Positions 1 through 8,827 of a stretch of DNA of 13,926 bases are shown here, piece by piece (within the stretch, counting starts at the first letter, position 1; every line of letters starts with the position of its first letter). The position numbers and the translations under genes were made by a program. The stretch comes from Zancudomyces culisetae (taxonomy: Eukaryota; Kickxellomycota; Harpellomycetes; Harpellales; Legeriomycetaceae). The notes beneath the pieces are model-generated. The model ran no database searches and was not told the origin of the DNA. It saw nothing but the letters and a program-made list of their open reading frames with translations. The stretch lies in contig LSSK01001130.1 in the NCBI GenBank assembly GCA_001969505.1, forward strand, positions 1 through 13,926, written 5' to 3'.

Positions 1-289
1 TCAGTTCTTAGATTTCGTGCCTCTGCTTGGAATTTTGCAAGATCGAGATCGTATATGTTCCACACACAATTTTTACAAGCACTAATCAAAATAAAAATTC
101 TAGTTGGGTGCAATCAAAGCAAAAAAAAAAGTTTATAAAATACACCAGGGTATAATAAATGCATTACCTCATGCAGCACATTTCAGAAGTAGGCAATGTG
201 GGTTTTAGTGGTAGTTTTTCTAGCTCGTGTTTTACGTTTTTTTCATCCCGTAGGTCAGGGAAAATCTTCGAACCTATTGCTGGTATGAT
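1..289 (-). CDS. Oxidoreductase-like (OXLD1-type) domain protein, partial, cut by the left window edge
   Basis: Recognised from a spliced motif. On the minus strand an exon ending at 168 encodes Cys-Cys-Met plus the first two bases of a Ser codon. A GTAATG donor follows (167-162), and an acceptor ending ATTAG at 82 joins it to Ala-Cys-Lys-Asn-Cys-Val-Trp. The result, CCMSACKNCVW, matches the conserved cysteine motif of the oxidoreductase-like domain family (human OXLD1), which is mitochondrial and of unknown biochemical function. After the motif comes an amphipathic helix (NIYDLDLAKFQAEARNLRT) that runs off the window, so the C-terminus is missing. The upstream exon is open back to a TAA at 290-292 but has no suitable ATG. 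The real start must lie in a further 5' exon: an AATAG acceptor at 274 is possible, and a tiny ATGA exon at 398-395 is one weak candidate. Another in-frame acceptor at 101 would insert six residues and break the motif spacing. The family assignment is from memory of the motif. Confidence 0.62.
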
Positions 290-292
290 TTA

Positions 293-980
293 TCAAAGTT
301 ATGAATTTTGTCATTTCTCTTCTAGATATGTCATTATAAGTATAATTATTGAAAAGTACCATTTGTAGAGTTGTGACGTGTGCCTCTTTTATACTCATTT
401 ACGCAATGGGAGTGTTCGAACGTAAATCTTGATTTTGGCAATACCAGAGTGCTCTCTAGTTTTCCTAGTAATTTAAAATAATGGCTCATGATAAGACATA
501 ACTTCAAGTTGATCCGGATAGTTTGTGAAAGTCAATGTGGTAACTAAATATATTGAAATATATTGAGGTTTAAGTTTCTGAAAAAAAGGTAGAGTTCTAA
601 CATTTAAAGAATTATTAGTAATCGTAGTTTAAATGGTACTACGTATTAATAAGCATGAAATCTTGGCTCTCCTCTCTCCCCCTTCTCCCAAAAAAAGGAA
701 CTAATTTTGATTTTGATTTTTGATTGAGATGATGAAAAAATTACAAAAACATGATTGTACATGAAAATTAGGTTGAAAATTGGTTAGGAAAATGCTGTGC
801 AGAGATTTGAGATGATTATAAGACCAACAATGCTATTATTGTACAAAAATGAGATAAGGGTGGCAGAAGAGATGAAAGAATCGGATATAGGATGGAGTTT
901 GTGTATACTTGAATACTTTTCCTTTTACACTCAATGCTTGTTCTTCATAAAAACATTGTATATGAAGCAAGCATAAAGTA
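293..980. other. Spacer between the OXLD1-like gene and the ZIP transporter gene
   Basis: No convincing gene is visible. The left part must hold the 5' exon and promoter of the OXLD1-like gene. The right part is the 3' flank of the ZIP gene. A C/T-rich run followed by seven A lies at about 664-697, the same arrangement seen in several other spacers of this window. No tRNA-like A/B boxes were seen. Confidence 0.5.
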
Positions 981-2390
981 TTAAGCCCAATGCCCAACAA
1001 TAGACATTCCCGCTGTTCCTAGATACATTGATAAAAAACAGCAGATTTTACGCCAGTTACGCATTTCCAAAAAATCCCGTGAGCTGAACTCCGGAAGAAT
1101 AAGATCTACCACAGATGAATAGAGTAAAATACCCGAGCATATGGCCTCCATAAACCCGAGGACGATGAGCGATGATGGTGATCTGGGAGCAAATGACGAG
1201 TGAATAGACATTCCAATTACTTGGCCCAATGGCGTTGAAAACATATATACCGCTGCACCAACAAACATCAGCTTGTGTTTTTTGGAATTGCTGTACAAAT
1301 CGACCAGTCTTTCACCCATTGCAATTCCTTCAAAGAATTGATGAAATGAAAGCGCGATGGCCAGGAGTTTGGCGGTAGACTCTGATGTCATACCAACTGT
1401 GAGTCCAACAATTACAGAGTGGAAGGAAACGCTGAATTCTAGAATATATGATGAAATATCCCTTTTACGTTTGCTGTCGAGTAACCGCAAACCATGTCCA
1501 TGACCAGAGTTTGCTCCACTACCTAAACCCTTTTGGCGTACAATGTCATCTGAATCCGTAGTGTTTTTATAAGTGCAGTCAGTCTTAAGCTCTAATACGG
1601 CAGCATCTCCTAGGATTGCATTATTACGAGAAAATTCATTTTTGTGTGAATTAGCGGTTTCTTTTTCTGTAATTTCTATTGTTTGTAAATGTGGCATGCT
1701 TTCACTACCGGACAGGTACAATACCATCAAGTGTTCAAACAAATGCATAAGGAATATCGACAAAATAAATAACACTTCAGAATAATGAGCGTAATTTCCC
1801 AAAACCGGCCTAACACATACGTCTTTTAGACGTGACAGTGAAGAGGTGAATATGTGTACCATCCTAAAAGTATCAAGGCGTTCATGTTAGAATATAGAAG
1901 AATGAGTTATAATCGGGCCACTAAAGATGAGGTGTATTTATAGTATAATACTAGAACAGAAACCCAACAAACAAAAAGTTACTTACGCTGTAGAAAAAAT
2001 CACGCCGATACCAAAGAACCTGCTAATATCCATTACTACAGCAGGCACACGGAAAACTCGTGTGGTTTTGATCAAAACAGGAAATATTGCACCTACTCCA
2101 CCCGCTATAAGAACGGAAAAAAACGCAATCATCTGGGATCCAAAAGTCCATTTAAAATCCCCTGTTCCATAACAACTAGCAGCATTGTCTGCCAAATTTT
2201 CCCTTCTATCCAATCGTTTAAATTTCGAGTGTGAATCTGGGTACTCTATTCCTGAGTCCAATAAAATTTTCGCCATATTGTCTGCTAACTCCGCATTTAT
2301 CTTGCTCTTGTTCAGTGTCATATAAAGTAGAAAGCCCAAAAGGAAAAAAGTGATTATTGGTGTACTTGCTTTGCCAAGAAAACGCCCCAT
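981..2390 (-). CDS. ZIP-family zinc/iron transporter (ZRT/IRT type), two exons
   Basis: This is a plasma- or organelle-membrane divalent-metal (zinc) importer of the ZIP family. Exon 1 is 2390-1987 and exon 2 is 1863-981. The intron (1986-1864) has a GTAAGT donor, a TCTAAC branch-like site near 1890-1885 and a TAG acceptor. The join restores the family helix GVIFSTA-MVHIF, with the conserved His at about residue 138. The product is 428 aa, longer than S. cerevisiae Zrt1 (376 aa). Visible parts are a hydrophobic N-terminal segment (about residues 12-26), helices at about 86-107 and 117-140, and a variable cytoplasmic loop with a His-rich HGHG motif (256-259). The two metal-site helices follow: FHSVIVGLTVG (His283) and FHQFFEGIAMG (His309, Glu313). 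The start is the first ATG in frame; the frame stays open a little upstream but offers no ATG. No clear zinc-responsive element (ACCTTNAAGGT) was seen upstream. Substrate and orthology to ZRT1 or ZRT2 are not resolved. Confidence 0.9.
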
Positions 2391-3282
2391 TTTGGCATCC
2401 AGCAAGCTCTCGTAACTAGAAGGATAAACGGCTCGGTGGTGTAAATAGCGCTATTGTGCGGAGTACTATTGTTGTTTCATTAGAGAATAGACCAAGATCG
2501 TTTGCTAATACTTATTATTTCCACATATACACTTTACGGTGACGAAAACGAAATGAATATAAAAATATGTACACTTTATTCTAGTTTAGTACAAAATTAC
2601 CGGGTATATTCTAAATGATGTTTTAAATGATTTGCTAGGGAATTGTCACGAGAAAATAAAAATATAAAAAGAGAAATCAAATTTCTTTTGCACAGTGGCC
2701 CTATTTAATAAAAATCACAGAAAATCCTACAAAATTACCCTATTTAGTACATTAGTCAATTCCGCTCCAGCCCCTCTAGGAACCTCTATACACACAGAGC
2801 GTTGGTTCAATGGGTTTTTTCTCTTCCTCTTCCTGCTTCCTGCTCCCTGCTCCCATATTCATATTCATATCCTTTATCATCCGTCCTTTATACTCTTACT
2901 GCTTTTAAAAATATATAGTTTCAGGAATGATCTTCAAACTGTTAATCCACGACTTACCATCAAGAAAAATATGTTTTGGTTTTGAGCTAGCGAAACACAA
3001 CCACAAAAAGTCAATTATACAACTTGCCTATATGTGGCTCCACTCGATCTTTTTTTCTGTATCAGATAGGATACCTAAACATATTCCTTATAATCCAACA
3101 ACTCATGTTATACCTTTACGTGACAAATCAATTGAAAATACAATGCGTATTAGTTAGACAAAGGTTTATAAATTTTATTGTTGTTAAATTTATATTATAA
3201 AACACGGCAGAGCTTGGAACACTTTGTGGGTTAAAATACTAGGATAAAGGGAAGGAAAGGAAAGAGCGGGAAAACCAAATGA
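2391..3282. other. Spacer: ZIP gene promoter side and ICL1 3' flank
   Basis: No gene is supported. The open frames here (for example 2695-2985 and 2927-3157 on the plus strand) are low complexity, hydrophobic and resemble no family. Low-complexity pyrimidine repeats lie at about 2818-2853 (CTTCCT and CTGCTCC units). They are followed by three CATATT/CATATC units at 2854-2871 and then CTTTAT. Confidence 0.5.
2854..2871. repeat. Short hexamer repeat, three CATATT/CATATC units
   Basis: The units CATATT, CATATT and CATATC are followed directly by CTTTAT. A purer four-unit version with the same CTTTAT tail occurs at 7755-7778. No function is known; listed because the two copies share unit and flank. 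Confidence 0.6.
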
Positions 3283-5049
3283 TTATTTAAATTGGGACTC
3301 AGTAACACCCTTACCCATAGCTGAGGTAGCAGATACACCGCCAGACGACAAGGCCATAAGTCCATCAACATAGGCAGCACCTGACCATTTTTGATGTGAA
3401 AGTGTCTCAACACCATTGATTCTTTCCTGGCGCTGGATTCCATCGACATATGCCAACATTCCACGCTTCTTGAAGTCTCTAGAAAATACGTCTGTCGACA
3501 ACCCTGTGGCATGGAAACCAGCAAGTGTGATGAATTGCCATACAAAGCCAAGCTTAGACAATTCAGGAGAGAACTCTAGAATTTGCTTGTCATTCATACC
3601 AGCAGCATCCCAGTTAAATGAGGGTGATAGATTGTATGCAAGAAGAATGTGTGGGTGTGCTGCAATGACTGCGTTGGCAAACTCAGTAGCTTGGGCCAAA
3701 ACGGGCTTTTCGGTTTCCATCCAGAGGAGGTCAGCATATGGTCCAAATGCAATGGCTCTCATAATACAGGCCTTGGTTCCACCACGGTAGCGGAAGTATC
3801 CTTCGCGTGGTCTTGGCATCTCCCAGTCCCAAAAGACTTCAGTGGTGACACGTGAGCCGAAGGTGGATGCTGCTAGTTTTCTTGCGTCAGCATTGGACAG
3901 CTTGATGGAGTTGGCCCTGAATGCAGAAATGGTGCTTTGTGGAGCATTGTTTTTCTTGGCCCATGTGGATACAGCATCTTGGTATGTCATGATGTTAGCC
4001 TTGTTCAACCATTCAGCCTCGATAGCAGCCAAGTCGGCTCCAGATACACCTTGGGCGTTCTTTTCGCTCATCAAGATTGCCAAAGGTTGAAGGTCTGGGT
4101 TGGTTGAACCCAAAATGAATGGATGATCACGTGGATCGATGTTGCTGGTGATCAGAGTGGCTGCTTCAGCATCGGTTCTGGCAACCAAAACTGTCTCAGT
4201 GCCCATAATGTCGAATTGAGCACGGATTGCAACAAGACGGTTGATGTGTTCTGACACTGGAACCAATACTTTTCCGGCCAAGTGACCGCATTTCTTTGTA
4301 CCGGCAGCCTGGTCTTCAATATGGATACCAGCGGCTCCTCTTTCAACAAACATCTTTGCTAGCTTCATAACCGCTGTAATTCCTCCGTGACCAGTGTCGG
4401 CATCAGCAACAATTGGTCTCAAGAAATCGACTTTCTTTGATCCAGCACGAGCCTCTGGTGTCATGTTATAGCGTTCTTCATTTTGTTTGCGGTCATGGAA
4501 CAATTGGGCCATGAAAAGGTGTTCGACCTTGTTTGGAACAGTGTCCATAGGATAATCAGCAAGATCTAGATAAAGTATACATTTTTTGAGCATACCAAGT
4601 TAGTGTATGAGCAAAGAGAGGGAGCTGGAATGAAAGAAATATAAAAAAAAACTTCATAGGGCCAGGGTATTTGGGTTTATAAAAATATGTAGGTTAAAGA
4701 ATTTACCTGGTCCTGGTTCGTGGCTGGTGCTGGCAGTGGAGGAGCACTGCCATCCAGATACATATACAGTATCAAGATATTTCGCCATCTGAGCTACTTG
4801 GATAGGATCAAGACACCCAAAAGTTGTTGATGAGGTTTTGTTTGCCTTGTGTTCTAGGAGAAGTGCGTGTAGTTTTTTGGCCATTTCGTTTGATGGGTAC
4901 TGTACTTGCAAGCTTCCTCTCTTGGAAACTATGCTTTCTGCTGAATATGGTCTAGTGATATGCTGGAAACGGGGACTGCTCCACCAGGCTTTGACCTGGT
5001 TAACCTTTTCAGCGAATTCACGTTGTTCGGCTGCCTCTGTGCTAAGCAT
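3283..5049 (-). CDS. ICL1: Isocitrate lyase, two exons
   Basis: The enzyme cleaves isocitrate to glyoxylate and succinate, the first committed step of the glyoxylate cycle used on acetate, ethanol or fatty acids. Exon 1 is 5049-4707 and exon 2 is 4565-3283. The intron (4706-4566, 141 nt) has a GTAAAT donor, a CACTAAC branch site at 4605-4599 and a TAG acceptor. The junction codon gives Asp115 and restores [18 protein letters not shown]. The product is 541 aa (S. cerevisiae Icl1 is 557). The fungal N-terminal block [19 protein letters not shown] is present. So are the Mg-binding DADTGHGG (about 169-176), the catalytic signature KKCGH with Cys207 (205-209), and the substrate-binding NLSPSFNW (about 425). 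Codon use is strongly biased, as expected for a highly expressed gene. The protein ends GVTESQFK, so there is no classical SKL-type peroxisomal signal. This suggests a cytosolic enzyme or targeting by another route. Expression is probably glucose-repressed, as in relatives; I saw no clear carbon-source response element. Confidence 0.97.
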
Positions 5050-5223
5050 TTTTACACTATCTTGAACAAGGTATTCTTTAATCCTATACGGTATCTGTGA
5101 CCTATGATATGAAAAAAAAGTACAAACTCTATCGTACAGATATACTTTGTGAGTTTTTCTTTATGCTTTTGTTTTTAAGCTTTTTACTTTTTTTTTTTCG
5201 TTATTCAAATTGGACAATCCAAG

Positions 5224-5232
5224 CTTTATATA
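5224..5232 (-). promoter_or_regulatory. Candidate TATA box of ICL1
   Basis: On the minus strand this reads TATATAAAG, about 175 bases upstream of the ICL1 ATG at 5049. That is a plausible distance for a yeast TATA box. No experimental support. Confidence 0.4.
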
Positions 5233-5610
5233 CATTTGAAACAATAAATATAAGAAACTAGATTAGAAGATGCAGTTACAGAACATGATTTTTGCATATT
5301 AACCAAAATAAATTTGTCTTGATTGTAGTTTCTATTTGGGCTAGTCAAATGAAAATATTTGGGGGGGAGAATGAGTGCAAAACAGGTTTCAAGCAAGGTA
5401 GTTTGCAAATAAAACTAGCATAAGATTCTTTTTTTCGTGCAGTTCTCAAGAAAAGTAACACTGACCACATTCCAGACGCAAAACACCAATTTTGCTTTGA
5501 TCTTAATGGGTAGCACTCTAAATGCAAAAATTTCCACAGCCATACATTTCGTTATCAGTTTGTCAATAGTAATATTTTAACTTTGCTCACCTCCCCCTCC
5601 CTCCCCCCCT

Positions 5611-5618
5611 TATAAAAG
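5611..5618 (+). promoter_or_regulatory. Plus-strand TATA-like box after a C/T tract, no ORF downstream
   Basis: TATAAAAG lies directly after a C-rich tract (5589-5610). No protein gene follows on the plus strand, but a candidate structured RNA begins about 100 bases downstream. Confidence 0.3.
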
Positions 5619-5721
5619 CGGAACAGAAACTTTCATATGCAAAAGAATAACCAATTAACGATCACCCTTTCTCTCCCCCTCATAATTTTCACGTTTTGAC
5701 AAAAAAAAAACTACCAAGGCA

Positions 5722-5826
5722 ATGGCAAAGTGATGATGGGTTTTATCATTCCTCTAAAACCTTTTGCCACGCAAAAGCGTTAGTATGGTCAGTGAAACAA
5801 TTAATTTATCAGCTGAAGGTGCCCAT
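5722..5826 (+). ncRNA. Candidate box C/D-like small RNA (speculative)
   Basis: GTGATGA at 5730-5736 fits box C (RUGAUGA), and CTGA at 5813-5816 fits box D. The bases just outside them, ATGGCA (5722-5727) and TGCCCAT (5820-5826), can pair as a closing stem with one bulged C. Between them lies a 7-bp perfect hairpin, CTTTTGC (5761-5767) with GCAAAAG (5771-5777). A TATA-like box sits about 110 bases upstream. The size (about 105 nt) suits a box C/D snoRNA. No guide target was identified, and short boxes like these arise by chance. Confidence 0.2.
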
Positions 5827-7538
5827 CACCAACTAACTACTAAAAAAAACGGAACATGATAAAAACACACCATTCTTTTTTTGCTTGCTGTGGGTTAAAG
5901 CTTAGTTGTAATATGTAAGCAACCTTATTGTATTTGCAACCATCATCAAGTTCCAAGATAAAGACAAGTGTAGATGGACACCCTCTGTCGCTGAGCGAGT
6001 AAATCACAAACATCCATTTATCTGTACTGCTTGGGAATGTATGGCTTGGATTACGATGAGCCAGTTGGAAAAGAAGGATAATGAGATTGTTAGACCTCAG
6101 TGATTTTTGTTTTGTGTCGATTAGCTAATTGTTTGATTGTAAAAAAATCCAGGTATATTTTGGCCAGTGAATGGATGCTTGCTGATAAGCGAACGTGAAT
6201 ATATGAACCAAGATGGTGTAGTTTTTTCTGCAGTAAAAGCCGCGTTTTTTGTTTCCCACCAACAAAGTTTCCTGCCCATATTAGCTTTTATGATAGTAAT
6301 AATACGCCCTCACCTCCCCCCCAAAAAAAAGACATCATCTTTGTAATTTGTCATAAAATGTCATGATAAGTGATAAGAAGAATTAATATAATCCCTCTCC
6401 TGAAGATGATATATGTGAAAAGTATTACAAACCTTTTTGACTATAAAAAAAAAGATGCCTGTTGTACCAAAACATTCGTAAAATAAAAAACAAGAAATGA
6501 AAAGGAGAGAAGAGGAAAAGTTAAGCTAAGGATGTACACCGCTACATATTTCGGGATAAAAATGGTTTGTATTCTTTGGTACTGGCAATCAACCGCCATT
6601 TTTTTTTCCAAATATATTGCATTACAGAACACTCCTTCCGCTTTTCCCCGCCACCTTTCTCGCCACCTAAACAAGCTTACTCTACTTTGAGTTTCTGCAG
6701 TTTGTAAATTGAAAGTGTCTCATAAACAAGAAAAAGCTCATTAGTTGCAAAAAGAAAAAGAAAAAAAACGTGTTTTAAAACACGGCATAGGTGTATTTGT
6801 ATATTCGTCACCATGCTTAGTAATCGCTTTTAACAAAACATACTCTGGGTCATTAGGATGTACTACATCAGGAAAAATACGCTTGGTGAAATCAGAGCAT
6901 GTGTTAAAGTGCCAACCAAACCGAGTATTACCATTATGTTAACTGTGATATTCGAGTTAAACAGTGTTGGGTAAAACTTATAAAATTAAAATCACAACTC
7001 AACTATTATCATGGATTATATTATCCAACTAAATAAATAAAAACTTTTCTAGATATACAAATAAACTCATTCAAGAATGCTATAATGGTGCATCAAGTAG
7101 CTAAGGGGATACCTTTACAACCAGAATGGTACTTTCTTTATACACCAAAACCCAGTTTCAACCGGGTTGTGACACCTTTTCCTTTTGGTATAAGTGTTGT
7201 GTTATCCAGTGTGTTGAATTTACTGAGCATATATATGCTTCTTTTTTTTACGAGTCTTTTTTAATCTATGCAATGTTTTAACTATACCTACTCGTCAATG
7301 TTAATATATCAATTAAATAACTGCTAATTTAATGGGGGAGGAGGGGGAAAAAAAAGAGCTATAGTATAAAATTTTTTCTATTACAATATAATTTGACAAT
7401 CAATAAAAATAAAAATAAAAATAAAATAATTGAAAAAGGTGTGTATAAGGAGTATGCCGAAAGATTAGCAACTCGAGTTACAAAGAAAATAGTATATCGA
7501 ATCCACTAAAAAATACTCTGGAAGCATACAGCTACAAA

Positions 7539-7547
7539 TATATAAAA
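7539..7547 (+). promoter_or_regulatory. Candidate TATA box of the small two-exon gene
   Basis: TATATAAAA lies about 60 bases upstream of the ATG at 7606. Confidence 0.4.
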
Positions 7548-7605
7548 CAAGATTAAAGATAATAGCTAAAATAAAAAAAGAGAAAAGTTTTGATTGAGAG
7601 GAAAA

Positions 7606-8077
7606 ATGTTCAACGCAATAAAACGAACTGGAATAAGAAACTATGTAAGTTTATACTAGTCGATGGAAATTTGTGCTTGTGCTTGTATTTGTACTTGAAT
7701 TCATGTTTAAAGATACACTTTTGGGAGTGAGGTGTAGTGGCACAAAATTCCAGTCATATCCATATCCATATCCATATCCTTTATTTCTAAAAACAATCAA
7801 GGAACAAGCTAAAATATATGAATATAAATCAAATTACTAGGCAAATTATGAAATGAAAAACTATACAACTATAAGACTACTAAAGAAACGAAACCAGAAC
7901 CAGGATCAAGGCGAAAACGGGGCAAAGATAGCCGAGCTAGAGCGCCAGAAAAAAAGGGAGGACAAATGGTTCATTGTTGAGTATGTAGCATGGTCATTAT
8001 TGGCTAGTGTGGCATATTACACAGCTATCAAGAAGCAAGAGATTGAAGAATTCAAGGAAAAAATCGAGCTCTTGTAA
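7606..8077 (+). CDS. Small single-pass membrane protein, probably mitochondrial, two exons; family not recognised
   Basis: Exon 1 (7606-7644) encodes MFNAIKRTGIRNY, a short basic amphipathic start typical of mitochondrial presequences. It is followed exactly by a GTAAGT donor (7645-7650). A TACTAAA branch-like site at 7878-7884 precedes AACCAG acceptors at 7897 and 7903; both keep the frame. With the first, exon 2 is 7898-8077 and the protein is 72 aa. It reads as a charged helix (AKIAELERQKKREDKW), one hydrophobic segment (FIVEYVAWSLLASVAYYTAI, about residues 37-56) and a C-terminal charged coiled-coil-like tail (KKQEIEEFKEKIELL). This layout fits a small inner-membrane assembly or structural factor, but I do not recognise the family. 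Another in-frame acceptor (TAG at 7838-7840) would add about 19 residues. An unspliced start at the ATG at 7853 is also possible. The gene converges with RPB10, 13 bases from its stop. Confidence 0.6.
7755..7778. repeat. CATATC hexamer repeat, four perfect units
   Basis: Four CATATC units are followed by CTTTAT, inside the proposed intron of the small gene at 7606-8077. A related three-unit copy lies at 2854-2871 with the same flank. Confidence 0.85.
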
Positions 8078-8090
8078 GTACTTGTAAAAT

Positions 8091-8827
8091 CTATTGTTCT
8101 TCTTGTTTTACTTGGAGGAGATCGTAGTTTGCTCCAGCCTGGTCAGCAGAAAGACCGATTTCAGAAACTTGGACTTTTTCGTAAGCTACAAGATTGTAGG
8201 TACACAAAGCAAAATTTTTCGTTATAGAGATTAGAATGTTCAATATTTATTTTTTCGTTTTTGTTGCAAAAAAAAAAAAAAGAGTACATCAAAAACATGT
8301 ACTCCTTACATTCCTCACACACACACATACACACTTTTTTTTTCAAAGAGCTTTTATCCAATCTTTCAGATTGCATTTAATAAAGAACAAGAACCAATGT
8401 ATATATAGTAAAATTTCACTCATCGATTCAACCATAAATAAATGGCTAGTATCAGATCAAAATAGTAAAAAGTATAAAAACGAAACTTTTACTTACGATT
8501 GTATTGTAGTAGCTTTTCAATTAAATCAACGTGGGTCAACAACATTCGTCTGCAGCAGTATCTGTTGAGGCCCAGAGCGGTAAGTGCATCACTATTACCA
8601 GTGTAAATAAAGCAACAAAGTTGTGGATTTAAACATGATTCACAAAAGATATAATTTCCTTCGTAACCGATATTATGATTAAACAAGGAATTTTTTACAA
8701 AAAGAAAAAAAAAAAGAAATTTTAAGGCTTACCCTTCTGAATAGTCTAGTTGTAACAAGGCCAAGTACGATTCCCATCTGTTACCAACAACTTTACCACA
8801 AGTAAAACAACGAACTGGAATAATCAT
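8091..8827 (-). CDS. RPB10: RNA polymerase subunit Rpb10 (shared by Pol I, II and III), three exons
   Basis: Rpb10 is a small zinc-binding subunit common to all three nuclear RNA polymerases, needed for core assembly. Exons are 8827-8733, 8591-8497 and 8185-8091. Introns have GTAAGC and GTAAGT donors and TAG acceptors; the second has a TCTAAT branch-like site near 8236-8230. Exon 1 gives [20 protein letters not shown]. Exon 2 gives the junction Gly, then the hallmark [20 protein letters not shown]. Together they supply the zinc ligands CxxC and CC. Exon 3 begins by completing Pro64 and reads NPYEK, matching the usual NPLEK end of the family. It then continues for about 27 residues not found in the 70-aa S. 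cerevisiae protein, giving 94 aa. If intron 2 were kept, translation would stop two codons later (QYNRK), giving 65 aa. All three exons are exactly 95 nt. Identity is certain; the tail depends on the intron 2 call. Confidence 0.93.

Larger units (their letters stand above)
5233..7605. other. Long (2.4 kb) spacer with no convincing protein gene
   Basis: It holds the distal ICL1 promoter and the promoter of the small gene at 7606. C-runs next to A-runs occur at 5359-5368 (as G on the plus strand), 5589-5610, 6309-6331 and 7333-7357. A degenerate A/T repeat lies near 7402-7430. Several 50-90 codon open frames exist (5863-6124 minus, 6122-6281 minus, about 5912-6103 plus, 6780-6940 minus, 7086-7265 plus). 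None matches a family I know, and this number is about what AT-rich DNA of this length gives by chance. No tRNA, centromere-like or rRNA signal was seen. One candidate structured RNA is listed separately. Confidence 0.5.

Noticed and set aside
405-440. GTTCGAA resembling a tRNA B box
   Set aside because: No matching A box, acceptor stem or anticodon arm around it.
2695-3157. Two overlapping plus-strand frames upstream of the ZIP gene
   Set aside because: Low-complexity Phe/Leu/Pro/Ser sequence from C/T repeats, with a start in a non-ATG context for the first; no homology recognised.
3231-4349. Other frames within ICL1 on both strands
   Set aside because: Shadows of a highly codon-biased ICL1 frame.
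6441-6674. 77-codon minus-strand frame with a hydrophobic end
   Set aside because: Its first codon is TTG, the composition is that of AT-rich spacer, and no motif was recognised.
6745-6942. 65-codon plus-strand frame
   Set aside because: Starts at TTG with poly-Lys from an A-run; length is within chance for AT-rich DNA.
5050-7605. Possible centromere or replication origin in the long spacer
   Set aside because: No CDEI/CDEIII-like pair found, and AT-rich origin-like sequences are too common here to single one out.
8074-8086. GTAAGT donor-like sequence overlapping the stop of the small gene (a third exon?)
   Set aside because: No branch-site-like sequence and no plausible coding acceptor exon on the plus strand downstream; the TAA is the simpler end.
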